Source: Puniceibacterium antarcticum | GTDB lineage: Bacteria > Pseudomonadota > Alphaproteobacteria > Rhodobacterales > Rhodobacteraceae | DNA: 64,000 nucleotides | Reading direction: 5' to 3' | NCBI RefSeq assembly: GCF_002760615.1 | Contig: NZ_AWWI01000167.1 | Coordinates: forward strand, 1 to 64,000 | Part shown: piece by piece, positions 19,259 to 26,755 of the stretch | Position numbering within the stretch: position 1 is the first letter of the stretch | Layout of the letters: each line of letters starts with the position of its first letter | Made by a program: the position numbers and the translations under genes | The notes under the pieces: generated by a model | The model's input: only the letters and a program-made list of their open reading frames with translations | Told to the model about the DNA's origin: nothing | The model's database searches: none

Positions 19259-20134
19259 TCATCCCTGATCTACCAGCGCCATGAAGGCAGGCCATGCCGC
19301 AGGGTCTGCGACAGTCTTGTCCCGGCAGAAGGCATTGCAAAACCCGAAGATGCGGCCATCCAGGGACAGGAAATGCGTCACTGGGTCAGCTGAATATGGG
19401 CATGCAGTGTTTTCGGCAGCGCTGTTCTCGGTCACTTTGGCGGCGAGCGGCACGGGGCCGGGCCATGGCTTGCGCGTATAGTCCCGCGCATATTGTGGCA
19501 GCTCGCCCCCGCGCGATAGGCCCATGGCGCGCCAGCGCCGGAAGGCGGGATCGCTCAGGTGCGCCTCGACATAAGCCTGCGCCTGAGTTGAAACAGGCAA
19601 GCCATAGCCCGCGATACGCATGGCAACCGGGGCGAAAAACGCGTCTGCCGCCGAATATGCGCCGCACAGCCAATCACCAGAAGAGCCGAAACGGCTCTTT
19701 GCAAAGGACCAGATCTGCTCGATCCGTGCAAGATCGGCCAGAACCGCTTCAGTGGGGGTATAGTCGGCATAGGCGGCGCGCAGGTTCATCGGGCAGGCGC
19801 TGCGCAGCGCCCCGAAACCTGCATGCATTTCGGCAGCAAGCGCGCGGGCAGTGGCACGTGCGGCGGGATCGGTCGGCCAGATGCCAGCCTCGGGGTGACG
19901 GCTTGCCAGTTCTTCGGCTTGGGCAAGGCTGTCCCAGATAACGGTGCCCTCTGGCGTCACGAGTGTCGGTACCGTGCGCGCCGGGGCAATCTCAGACATC
20001 TGTCCGGCGACCGGACCATCCGAAAAATCAACAAAGGTCACGTTGTAGGGCAACTCCCAGCGATGCAGCAGCAACCAGCCACGCAGGGACCAACTGGAAA
20101 AGGAATAGTCGCCAAGATGTATCTGATATGTCAT
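19259..20134 (-). CDS. Glutathione S-transferase-like protein with a C-terminal YHS-like cysteine tail
   Basis: Residues 1-80 form a thioredoxin-like GST N-terminal domain (IHLGDYSFSSWSLRGWLLLH with the SxxS-type active-site start, then PARTVPTLVTPEGTVIWDSLAQAEEL, with the cis-Pro and the glutathione-binding DS). Residues to about 235 are the helical GST C-domain. The last 45 or so residues are extra: CPYSADPVTHFLSLDGRIFGFCNAFCRDK, which resembles a YHS/TRASH metal-binding motif (DPV, aromatic-GR-F, FC-x2-FC). Start at 20134 has GGAGA 7 bases upstream. It is divergent from rpoH and shares a 246-bp regulatory gap, so it may belong to the same oxidative-stress response. Substrate unknown. Confidence 0.8.
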   Translation of the reverse strand: MTYQIHLGDYSFSSWSLRGWLLLHRWELPYNVTFVDFSDGPVAGQMSEIAPARTVPTLVTPEGTVIWDSLAQAEELASRHPEAGIWPTDPAARATARALAAEMHAGFGALRSACPMNLRAAYADYTPTEAVLADLARIEQIWSFAKSRFGSSGDWLCGAYSAADAFFAPVAMRIAGYGLPVSTQAQAYVEAHLSDPAFRRWRAMGLSRGGELPQYARDYTRKPWPGPVPLAAKVTENSAAENTACPYSADPVTHFLSLDGRIFGFCNAFCRDKTVADPAAWPAFMALVDQG

Positions 20135-20279
20135 AATTGAGTCTCCGCAAGTCACTGAGAAATTCATAGATGCGCGACCTGCCGTGTCACAGAGTAATTT
20201 TGTGTGACTTCGCATCACGCAGAATGATGCATCTCGATAAAAGTCACGGGCGTTGGTGAAATTATTCTGCAACCAATTT

Positions 20280-20305
20280 TGATCCGCTCGCGTTTATCTC
20301 TCGTA
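20280..20305 (+). promoter_or_regulatory. Candidate ECF sigma (RpoE/ChrR-type) promoter upstream of rpoH
   Basis: TGATCC at 20280-20285, a 16-base spacer and CGTA at 20302-20305. As I remember the motif, this is the pattern recognised by the ECF11/RpoE-ChrR group, which in Rhodobacter drives rpoHII during singlet-oxygen stress. The position, 75 bp before the rpoH start, is suitable. The match is by eye only. Confidence 0.5.
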
Positions 20306-20380
20306 TGTCCATGCATAAGTCTACCTTTGGCACAGTCCAATTGTCGTGCCCGGGGCAAACGTGATATTTGGGGAGACGAC

Positions 20381-21259
20381 ATGGCACTTGACACTTTCAA
20401 TGACCAGACCCTGTCCCGCCGTGCCATGAAGGCCGAATTGCTGGACGCAGAAACTGAGCTTCGCCTGGCATATGCATGGCGAGATCAACGAGATGAGGCG
20501 GCGCTTCATCGTCTGATTACGGCCTATATGCGACTGGCCATTTCCATGGCATCCAAATTCAAACGCTACGGCGCGCCCATGAATGATCTCATCCAGGAAG
20601 CGGGTCTTGGGTTGATGAAGGCTGCGGAAAAGTTTGATCCTGACCGTGGCGTGCGTTTTTCAACCTATGCGGTTTGGTGGATCAAGGCATCGATTCAGGA
20701 TTATGTGATGCGCAACTGGTCCATGGTGCGCACGGGATCGACCTCTTCCCAAAAATCGCTGTTCTTCAACCTGCGCCGCGTTCAGGCCCGTCTGGAGCGT
20801 GAGGCCGCAGCCTCTGGAATGGCGCTTGACCGCCATCAGCTGCGGCAGATGATATCGACCGAAATCGGTGTTCCACTGCATGATGTGGAGATGATGGAAG
20901 GACGCCTCTCTGGATCGGACTATTCCCTGAACGCGACTCAGTCAGCCGAGGATGAGGGACGCGAATGGATCGATGCGCTGGAAGATGGCGGCGCACAGGC
21001 TGCGGAAATAGTCGAAAACAGCCATGACACTGCGCAGTTGCGCGAATGGCTGCTGTTTGCGATGAATGCCCTGAACGAACGCGAACGGTTCATCGTGCGC
21101 GAACGAAAGCTGCGCGACGAATCCCGTACTCTTGAAAGCTTAGGCACCGAACTGGGGCTGTCCAAGGAGCGTGTGCGCCAACTGGAGGCGGCGGCATTTG
21201 CAAAGATGCGTAAGACGCTTGAAAGTCAGTCGGGTGAGGTGCACGCATTCTTCGCCTGA
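20381..21259 (+). CDS. rpoH: RNA polymerase sigma-32-type factor, probably RpoHII
   Basis: This 292-residue protein is a group 3 sigma factor: region 2 with LITAYMRLAISMASKFKRYGAPMNDLIQEAGLGLMKAAEKFDPDRGVRFSTYAVWWIKASIQDYVMRN in pieces, then the RpoH box QKSLFFNLRR (residues 124-133), and region 4 with LGLSKERVRQLEAAAFAKMR. The ATG at 20381 follows GGGGAGA. Rhodobacteraceae usually carry two RpoH paralogues; this one's neighbours (a GST-like gene, a candidate ECF promoter) favour RpoHII, the arm that controls photo-oxidative stress genes. Assignment to RpoHII rather than RpoHI is inference. Its stop overlaps the start of the ChaN-like gene (TGATG). Confidence 0.9.
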   Translation: MALDTFNDQTLSRRAMKAELLDAETELRLAYAWRDQRDEAALHRLITAYMRLAISMASKFKRYGAPMNDLIQEAGLGLMKAAEKFDPDRGVRFSTYAVWWIKASIQDYVMRNWSMVRTGSTSSQKSLFFNLRRVQARLEREAAASGMALDRHQLRQMISTEIGVPLHDVEMMEGRLSGSDYSLNATQSAEDEGREWIDALEDGGAQAAEIVENSHDTAQLREWLLFAMNALNERERFIVRERKLRDESRTLESLGTELGLSKERVRQLEAAAFAKMRKTLESQSGEVHAFFA

Positions 21260-22083
21260 TGCATGCTCTGAAAACCTGCGTGCTGCTGGCGCTTGTCGCC
21301 TCCGCAGCCTTGGCTGACGGGGGTATTTTTTCCGATAAGGACGTGGTGTTTCTGGGCGAGCAGCACGACAATGCGCAACATCACCGACGTCAGGCCGAAC
21401 TGGTGGGTCAGATTGCCCCCAAGGCGCTGGTGTTCGAGATGCTCACCCCTGCACAGGCCGCCCGGATCACGCCGGACCTGCTGGGGGAGGAAAGTGCGCT
21501 GGACTCTGCGCTGGGCTGGAACGACAGCGGATGGCCGGATTTCGCGCTCTATTACCCGATTTTCGCAGCAGCGCCAAAGGCTGACTATTTTGGCGCCGCG
21601 CTACCACGGGACGAAGCGCAAAAGGTCGTGAGCGACGGGGTTCTGGCCGTTTTTGGTCCGGACGCGCCGGAGTATGGGCTGGGTACGGCGTTGCCGGAGG
21701 ATCAGCAGACAGCACGTGAGGCGCTGCAGATGGCGGCGCATTGCGACATGATGCCAGAAGAGATGCTGCCGACGATGGTCGATATCCAGCGGATGCGCGA
21801 CGCATTGCTGGCGCGCGCAGCGGCGCAGGCTCTGGACGAAACTGGCGGGCCGGTAGTGGTGATCACCGGCAATGGGCACGCGCGGCTGGACTGGGGTGCG
21901 CCCGCATTGCTGGACCTCGCACGGCCCGGTTTGCGCATCGCGGCACTGGGACAGGGCGAGGAATCCTTTGGTGCGCCGGACGGCGGTTTCGACGCCGTCG
22001 AGGTATCGGCAGATGTGGAGCGCGGCGATCCCTGCGCGGCATTTCATACGGACACGACCAAGACCGACGGCGCAGGTGATTGA
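21259..22083 (+). CDS. ChaN/DUF399-family protein (haem/iron-regulated, exported)
   Basis: This 274-residue protein begins with a signal-peptide-like stretch (residues 1-19, ending ALAD). DVVFLGEQHDNAQHHRRQAELV is the first conserved block of the DUF399/ChaN family, followed by LVFEMLTPAQ and, near the end, VVVITGNGHARLDWGAP, the second block with a conserved His. Campylobacter ChaN binds two haems as a dimer; whether this protein does so is unknown. The start overlaps the rpoH stop, so it is co-translated with the sigma factor, which hints at a stress-linked role. The C-terminal DPCAAFHTD is also family-typical. Confidence 0.8.
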   Translation: MHALKTCVLLALVASAALADGGIFSDKDVVFLGEQHDNAQHHRRQAELVGQIAPKALVFEMLTPAQAARITPDLLGEESALDSALGWNDSGWPDFALYYPIFAAAPKADYFGAALPRDEAQKVVSDGVLAVFGPDAPEYGLGTALPEDQQTAREALQMAAHCDMMPEEMLPTMVDIQRMRDALLARAAAQALDETGGPVVVITGNGHARLDWGAPALLDLARPGLRIAALGQGEESFGAPDGGFDAVEVSADVERGDPCAAFHTDTTKTDGAGD

Positions 22084-22142
22084 GTTTCCCCGGCTGGCTG
22101 GCTAACACTGGCGCCAACTGACACTTTCCGGAAGGCGCGGAC

Positions 22143-23342
22143 ATGCTGAAAGCCAAGCGGATCCTTCTGATCATCGGCGGCGGAATAGCGGCCTACAAGG
22201 CGCTGGACCTGATCCGTCGGCTGCGCGAACGCGGCGCCTCGGTCACACCGGTGATGACGTCTGCAGCGGCAGAGTTCGTAACGCCGCTGTCGGTGTCTGC
22301 CCTGGCGGGAGAGAGAGTTTACACTGATCTTTTCGACCTCACCAACGAGGCCGAGATGGGCCATATCCAGCTGAGTCGCGTGGCGGATCTGCTGGTTGTG
22401 GTGCCGGGCACGGCGGATCTGATGGCGAAGATGGCACAGGGGCTGGCGAACGATCTGGCCTCAACCCTGTTGCTGGCGACGGACACGCCGGTTCTGGTTG
22501 CCCCGGCAATGAATGTTCGGATGTGGGAACATCCCGCGACCCAGCGCAATCTTACAGTGCTGCGCGGCGATGGCGTGCGGTTTGTTGGTCCCAACGACGG
22601 CACGATGGCCTGCGGCGAATTCGGCCCCGGCCGCATGGCGGAACCTCTTGAAATCGTTGCGGCGATCGAGGCGGCGCTGCTGGTGGGGCCGTTGAGCGGG
22701 CGCAGGGTGCTGGTCACCTCTGGCCCGACCCATGAACCTATCGATCCGGTGCGCTATATCGCCAACCGATCCTCTGGCGCGCAGGGGACCGAGATTGCCC
22801 GCGCGCTTGCGACATTGGGTGCCGAAGTGGTCTTTGTCACCGGCCCCGCATCTGTCCCGCCCCCCGAAGGGGTCGAGGTTGTGCGTGTCGAGACGGCCCG
22901 GCAGATGCGTGATGCTGTTCTAGCGGCGTTGCCGGTTGATGCGGGGGTGTTTGCAGCCGCCGTGGCGGACTGGCGGATGGCAGATGCGGTCACCTCAAAG
23001 ATAAAAAAGGTTGCAGGGAAACTGCCGCTGCTGCAGTTCGCCGAGAACCCGGATATCCTGGCTGAGGTATCGCAGATGGAGCGGGGCCGCCCGGCGCTGG
23101 TTGTCGGCTTTGCGGCCGAAACGGATGATGTGGAGGCTAATGCCACTGCCAAGCGCCTGCGCAAGGGTTGCGACTGGATCGTCGCGAACGATGTCAGCCC
23201 GGCGACGGGCATTATGGGCGGCGCCGAAAATGCGGTCACCCTGATCTCAGACGCTGGCGCCGAAGTCTGGCCAAGAATGAGCAAGCGTGAGGTTGCCAAA
23301 CGATTGGCGCAGCGCATGGCCGAGGCGCTGCGCGCAAGGTGA
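22143..23342 (+). CDS. coaBC: Bifunctional phosphopantothenoylcysteine decarboxylase / phosphopantothenate-cysteine ligase
   Basis: This 399-residue protein has CoaC first (ILLIIGGGIAAYKALDLIRRLRERG, the FMN-binding flavoprotein part with VAPAMNVRMWEHPATQRNL and GVRFVGPNDGTMACGEFGPGRM with the catalytic cysteine in MACGE) and CoaB second (RRVLVTSGPTHEPIDPVRYIANRSSG, AAVADWRMADAVTSKIKK, LVVGFAAETDD). It makes 4'-phosphopantetheine from 4'-phosphopantothenate, CTP and cysteine in coenzyme A synthesis. The length is normal. It is followed by dut 116 bp later, a common pairing. Confidence 0.96.
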   Translation: MLKAKRILLIIGGGIAAYKALDLIRRLRERGASVTPVMTSAAAEFVTPLSVSALAGERVYTDLFDLTNEAEMGHIQLSRVADLLVVVPGTADLMAKMAQGLANDLASTLLLATDTPVLVAPAMNVRMWEHPATQRNLTVLRGDGVRFVGPNDGTMACGEFGPGRMAEPLEIVAAIEAALLVGPLSGRRVLVTSGPTHEPIDPVRYIANRSSGAQGTEIARALATLGAEVVFVTGPASVPPPEGVEVVRVETARQMRDAVLAALPVDAGVFAAAVADWRMADAVTSKIKKVAGKLPLLQFAENPDILAEVSQMERGRPALVVGFAAETDDVEANATAKRLRKGCDWIVANDVSPATGIMGGAENAVTLISDAGAEVWPRMSKREVAKRLAQRMAEALRAR

Positions 23343-23458
23343 ACGTCGCGTTCTGCGTCGTTGAAAAAAGAAGAAGCGGGGGGCGCAAGCGGTGAAGTTC
23401 AGCTCTGGCTGGGTTGCTGTCCCGTCCTATCTGCAAATGAAGCAATGAGGGGAACGAC

Positions 23459-23914
23459 ATGGTGCGCGTTCAGATGATCTGGGACGAAGGGGCTGATCAG
23501 ACGCTGGGTCTGCCGAAATATGCGACGGATGGGGCGGCGGGTGCGGATTTGCGGGCGCAGTTTGCCGATCGCGGCGCGGTTGATCTGGCGGTTGGGGCGC
23601 GGATGCTGGTGCCGACAGGTCTGAGGCTGGCCATTCCCGAGGGCTATGAAGTGCAGATCCGGCCCCGCTCTGGTTTGGCGCTGAAGCACGGGATCGTGCT
23701 GCCGAACAGCCCGGGCACGATTGACTGGGATTATCGCGGACCGCTGGGGGTGATTGTGATGAACCTTGGCGACTCGCCTTTCCGCATCACCCATGGCGAC
23801 CGCATCGCGCAGATGGTTGTGGCCCCGGTTGTGCAGGCGTCGTTTGATGTGGTCGAGGCGCTGGATGACAGCGCGCGCGGGGCGGGTGGCTTCGGCTCGA
23901 CCGGGGTCAGCTGA
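23459..23914 (+). CDS. dut: Deoxyuridine 5'-triphosphate nucleotidohydrolase (dUTPase)
   Basis: This 151-residue protein contains all five trimeric dUTPase motifs: [13 protein letters not shown] motif 1 (read [10 protein letters not shown]), [12 protein letters not shown] (motif 2), [20 protein letters not shown] (motif 3), [10 protein letters not shown] (motif 4) and [10 protein letters not shown] at the C-terminus (motif 5). It hydrolyses dUTP to dUMP and pyrophosphate, which supplies dTMP synthesis and keeps uracil out of DNA. Its TGA overlaps the ATG of the following MoeB-like gene (TGATG). Confidence 0.97.
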   Translation: MVRVQMIWDEGADQTLGLPKYATDGAAGADLRAQFADRGAVDLAVGARMLVPTGLRLAIPEGYEVQIRPRSGLALKHGIVLPNSPGTIDWDYRGPLGVIVMNLGDSPFRITHGDRIAQMVVAPVVQASFDVVEALDDSARGAGGFGSTGVS

Positions 23915-24957
23915 TGCTGCTGGTTCTGATCATGGCCGGGGCGCTTTGGGGAATCGGGTCTCTGATGGGCGCGCCGCGTCAGGCACGGCTTTATATGATC
24001 GGACTGCTGTTTGTTGCAGTGCTGGGTCTTCATCTCGTGCTGCCGGATGGACATCCCCTGCGCATGGCGACGGGTGAATCTGCAGCGCTCTGGCTGATCT
24101 TCGGCGGATTTGTCGGGCTTGTGCTGTTGTATCGCGCCGTGCTTGGCCGTGTGCGGGCAAAGGCCACGCTGCGCGAGACAGCCGAGGCGCCGCTGGTGCG
24201 GGCGGATCGATTTTCCGAAGCAGAATTGGAACGTTATGCGCGCCATATCGTGCTGCGCGAAATTGGCGGACCCGGGCAAAAGGCGCTGCAGCACGGACGT
24301 GTTCTGGTGATCGGTGCGGGTGGCCTTGGCGCACCGGCCCTGCAGTATCTGGCGGCGGCAGGGGTTGGGACGATCGGCGTGATCGATGATGATCTGGTCG
24401 AGAATGCCAATTTGCAGCGGCAGGTGATCCACCGTGACCGGGACATCGGCCAGCCCAAGGTGTTTTCCGCCGAGGCGGCGATGAAGGCGCAGAACCCCTA
24501 TGTCAGCGTCAAACCCTATCACCGGCGGCTTGAGGCGGATGTTGCCGCAGAGCTGTTTGCCGATTATGACGTGATTTTGGATGGCACGGACAATTTCGCC
24601 ACGCGCTATCTGGCGAACCGGGTGGCGGCTTCTTTGGGAAAGCCGCTGGTCTCTGGCGCGTTAAGCCAATGGGAAGGGCAGCTGTCTGTCTTTGATCCTT
24701 CTAGTGGAACGCCCTGTTATCAGTGCATTTTTCCCGAAGCCCCCGCTGCCGGGCTTGCCCCGTCCTGCGCGGAGGCGGGTGTTCTGGGCCCCTTGCCTGG
24801 CGTCGTCGGCGCGATGATGGCGGTCGAGGCGATAAAGGTTCTGACCGGGGCAGGTCAGGCCCTGCGCGGTGAGATGCTGATATATGATGCGCTCTGGGGT
24901 GAGACCCGCAAGATCGCACTGAAACGACGCGATGGCTGTTCCGTTTGCGATGGCTGA
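23914..24957 (+). CDS. MoeB/ThiF/HesA-type E1-like adenylyltransferase with N-terminal membrane segments
   Basis: Residues from about 93 on are a complete E1-like domain: [20 protein letters not shown], the nucleotide loop [69 protein letters not shown], and the zinc cysteines CYQC and CSVC. Such enzymes adenylate the C-terminal glycine of MoaD- or ThiS-like sulfur carriers. The first 90 residues are unusual: three hydrophobic stretches that look like membrane helices, which MoeB and ThiF lack. The protein is probably membrane-anchored with the catalytic domain in the cytosol. No MoaD/ThiS partner gene is nearby, so the partner is unknown. Confidence 0.85.
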   Translation: MLLVLIMAGALWGIGSLMGAPRQARLYMIGLLFVAVLGLHLVLPDGHPLRMATGESAALWLIFGGFVGLVLLYRAVLGRVRAKATLRETAEAPLVRADRFSEAELERYARHIVLREIGGPGQKALQHGRVLVIGAGGLGAPALQYLAAAGVGTIGVIDDDLVENANLQRQVIHRDRDIGQPKVFSAEAAMKAQNPYVSVKPYHRRLEADVAAELFADYDVILDGTDNFATRYLANRVAASLGKPLVSGALSQWEGQLSVFDPSSGTPCYQCIFPEAPAAGLAPSCAEAGVLGPLPGVVGAMMAVEAIKVLTGAGQALRGEMLIYDALWGETRKIALKRRDGCSVCDG

Positions 24958-25019
24958 GGCTTGCCTTGGCCCCGGTTGCGGCGATAGCCTGTCGGAAACT
25001 GGATCTTGGGGAGAGACAG

Positions 25020-25811
25020 ATGAAATTCGTTCTGAGCTGTGCGCTGGCGTTTGGGATGTCGGTAACGGGGGCTGTTTCGGCTGCGGATATGCCTGATCTT
25101 GACGGGCGCGAGGTTGTTGTCGCGGTCGAGAATGCCTATCCGCCGTTGCAATATATTGATCCCGCAACGGGCATGGCCATGGGCTGGGAATACGACGCCA
25201 TGGCTGAGATTTCGAAACGGCTGAATGTCGAGGTGTCCTACGAGAACATCAGCTGGGATGCGATGATCCCGGCCGTGGCTGAGGGCCAGTTCGACATGGG
25301 CATGACCGGCATCACCATCCGCGAGGATCGGGCCGAGATTGTGGACTTCTCGGATTCCTACATGCGCTCGGAAATGGTCATGCTGGTGCGGGGCGGTGAG
25401 GAGAGGTTTTCTGATGCCGCCGGTTTTGCCGCCGATCCGGATCTGCTGATGGCGGCGCAGCCCGGGACGACGCCTTTCTATGTAGGGGTCTACGACGTGC
25501 TGGACGGGGATGAGGCGACTCCGCGAATCCGCCTGTTTGAAACCTTTGGCGCCGGGGTGCAGGCGCTGCGCACCGGGGATGTGGATCTGGTGCTGACCGA
25601 TGGCACCGCCGGGGCAGGGTATGTGGCGGCCTCTGACGGCGCACTCAAGAGTGTGGGGGAAAAGCTGGGTGCCGAAGATTTCGGGTTCATCTTTCCCAAG
25701 GGTTCCGATCTTGTCGCGCCAATCAATGCGGCCATTGCCGGGATGAAGGCAGATGGCACGATTGAGGCGCTCAACAAGAAGTGGTTCCTAGACTTCAAGA
25801 TGGGCGAGTGA
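25020..25811 (+). CDS. Amino-acid ABC transporter, periplasmic substrate-binding protein
   Basis: This 263-residue protein has a signal peptide (residues 1-21, [20 protein letters not shown] then A) and then a type II periplasmic-binding fold of the polar amino-acid family (SBP_bac_3): [62 protein letters not shown] segments, IVDFSDSYM, and C-terminal [12 protein letters not shown]. It captures an amino acid or related solute for the permease encoded next. The ATG follows a GGGGAGA ribosome site. Exact ligand not predictable. Confidence 0.9.
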   Translation: MKFVLSCALAFGMSVTGAVSAADMPDLDGREVVVAVENAYPPLQYIDPATGMAMGWEYDAMAEISKRLNVEVSYENISWDAMIPAVAEGQFDMGMTGITIREDRAEIVDFSDSYMRSEMVMLVRGGEERFSDAAGFAADPDLLMAAQPGTTPFYVGVYDVLDGDEATPRIRLFETFGAGVQALRTGDVDLVLTDGTAGAGYVAASDGALKSVGEKLGAEDFGFIFPKGSDLVAPINAAIAGMKADGTIEALNKKWFLDFKMGE

Positions 25812-25845
25812 GCGGGCTGACTTTGCGCATCACCATGTTGCGCTG

Positions 25846-26637
25846 ATGGGACCGGCGGTGCCGGGGCGCGGGGATTTTCCCTGGTGGCTTGTTGCGGTGG
25901 CAGGGCTTGGCGCGCTGCTTTTCACCCGGGTCCTGATGGATGATCTGCAGGCGCAGATCTTGAGCACATTGCTGAAGGGCGTGCAGATCACCGTCTTTGT
26001 GACGTTGGTGGGCTTTGCCTTGGCCGCCAGCCTGGGGCTGGTTGTGGCACTGATGTCGCTGTCCCGTTCGCTGGTCCTGAGACAGGTGGCGCGGTTCTAC
26101 ACCGAAGTGGTGCGCGGCATCCCGATGCTGGTTCTCCTGCTCTATGTCGCCTTTGTTCTGGCGCCGGGGCTGGTCGATCTGCGCAACTGGGCGCTTGGTT
26201 CTCTGGGGGTTGACCCGATCCGCACGCGGGAATTTTCACTGCTTTGGCGGGCGGTCATCGCGCTGACCATCGGCTATTCCGCCTTTATTGCAGAGGTGTT
26301 TCGGGCCGGATTGATGGCGGTGGAACCCGGACAGATCGAGGCTGCCAACGCGCTGGGATTAAGTCCCTGGCAGCGGTTCCGGCTGGTGGTCTTTCCGCAG
26401 GCGATCAAGACGATTCTACCACCTTTGGGCAATGATTTTATCGCGATGATAAAGGATTCCTCGTTGGTATCCGTGCTGGGGGTGCTTGATGTCACGCAGC
26501 TGGGCAAGGTCACCGCGGCGGGAAATTTCCGCTATTTCGAAACCTATAATGTGGTTGCGCTGATCTATTTGACGATGACGATCGGCCTGTCTTTGGCCCT
26601 GCGGCGGCTAGAGATGCACTTGCGCCAAAAGCCGTGA
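25846..26637 (+). CDS. Amino-acid ABC transporter permease (HisM/GlnP type)
   Basis: This 263-residue protein has about five membrane helices and the His/Glu/Gln/Arg permease core: GVQITVFVTLVGFALAAS, YTEVVRGIPMLVLLLYV, then IGYSAFIAEVFRAGLMAVEPGQIEAANALGLSPWQRFRLVVFPQA, which includes the EAA loop that contacts the ATPase. It sits 34 bp after the binding protein. Unusually, neither the ATPase nor a second permease is present; the gene after it is a peptidase. It may act as a homodimer with an ATPase encoded elsewhere. Confidence 0.9.
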   Translation: MGPAVPGRGDFPWWLVAVAGLGALLFTRVLMDDLQAQILSTLLKGVQITVFVTLVGFALAASLGLVVALMSLSRSLVLRQVARFYTEVVRGIPMLVLLLYVAFVLAPGLVDLRNWALGSLGVDPIRTREFSLLWRAVIALTIGYSAFIAEVFRAGLMAVEPGQIEAANALGLSPWQRFRLVVFPQAIKTILPPLGNDFIAMIKDSSLVSVLGVLDVTQLGKVTAAGNFRYFETYNVVALIYLTMTIGLSLALRRLEMHLRQKP

Positions 26638-26671
26638 GCGTCGCGACAGTGTATTTGGGATGCCTCCGGCG

Positions 26672-26695
26672 GGGATATTTTTGGACAGATGAAAC
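26672..26695 (+). repeat. Intergenic repeat, copy 1
   Basis: A 24-base unit opening GGGATATTT and ending CAGATGAAAC. The second copy is at 55243-55266; the two differ at three positions. Here it is preceded by GCCTCCGGCGGG. I remember units like this recurring in intergenic regions of Rhodobacteraceae genomes. Function unknown. Confidence 0.6.
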
Positions 26696-26755
26696 GCGGG
26701 CTGAGATTGTAAGGCGGCCTTTGGGGGCCTAGCTATAGGTCAAAGGAGAGCTTTC

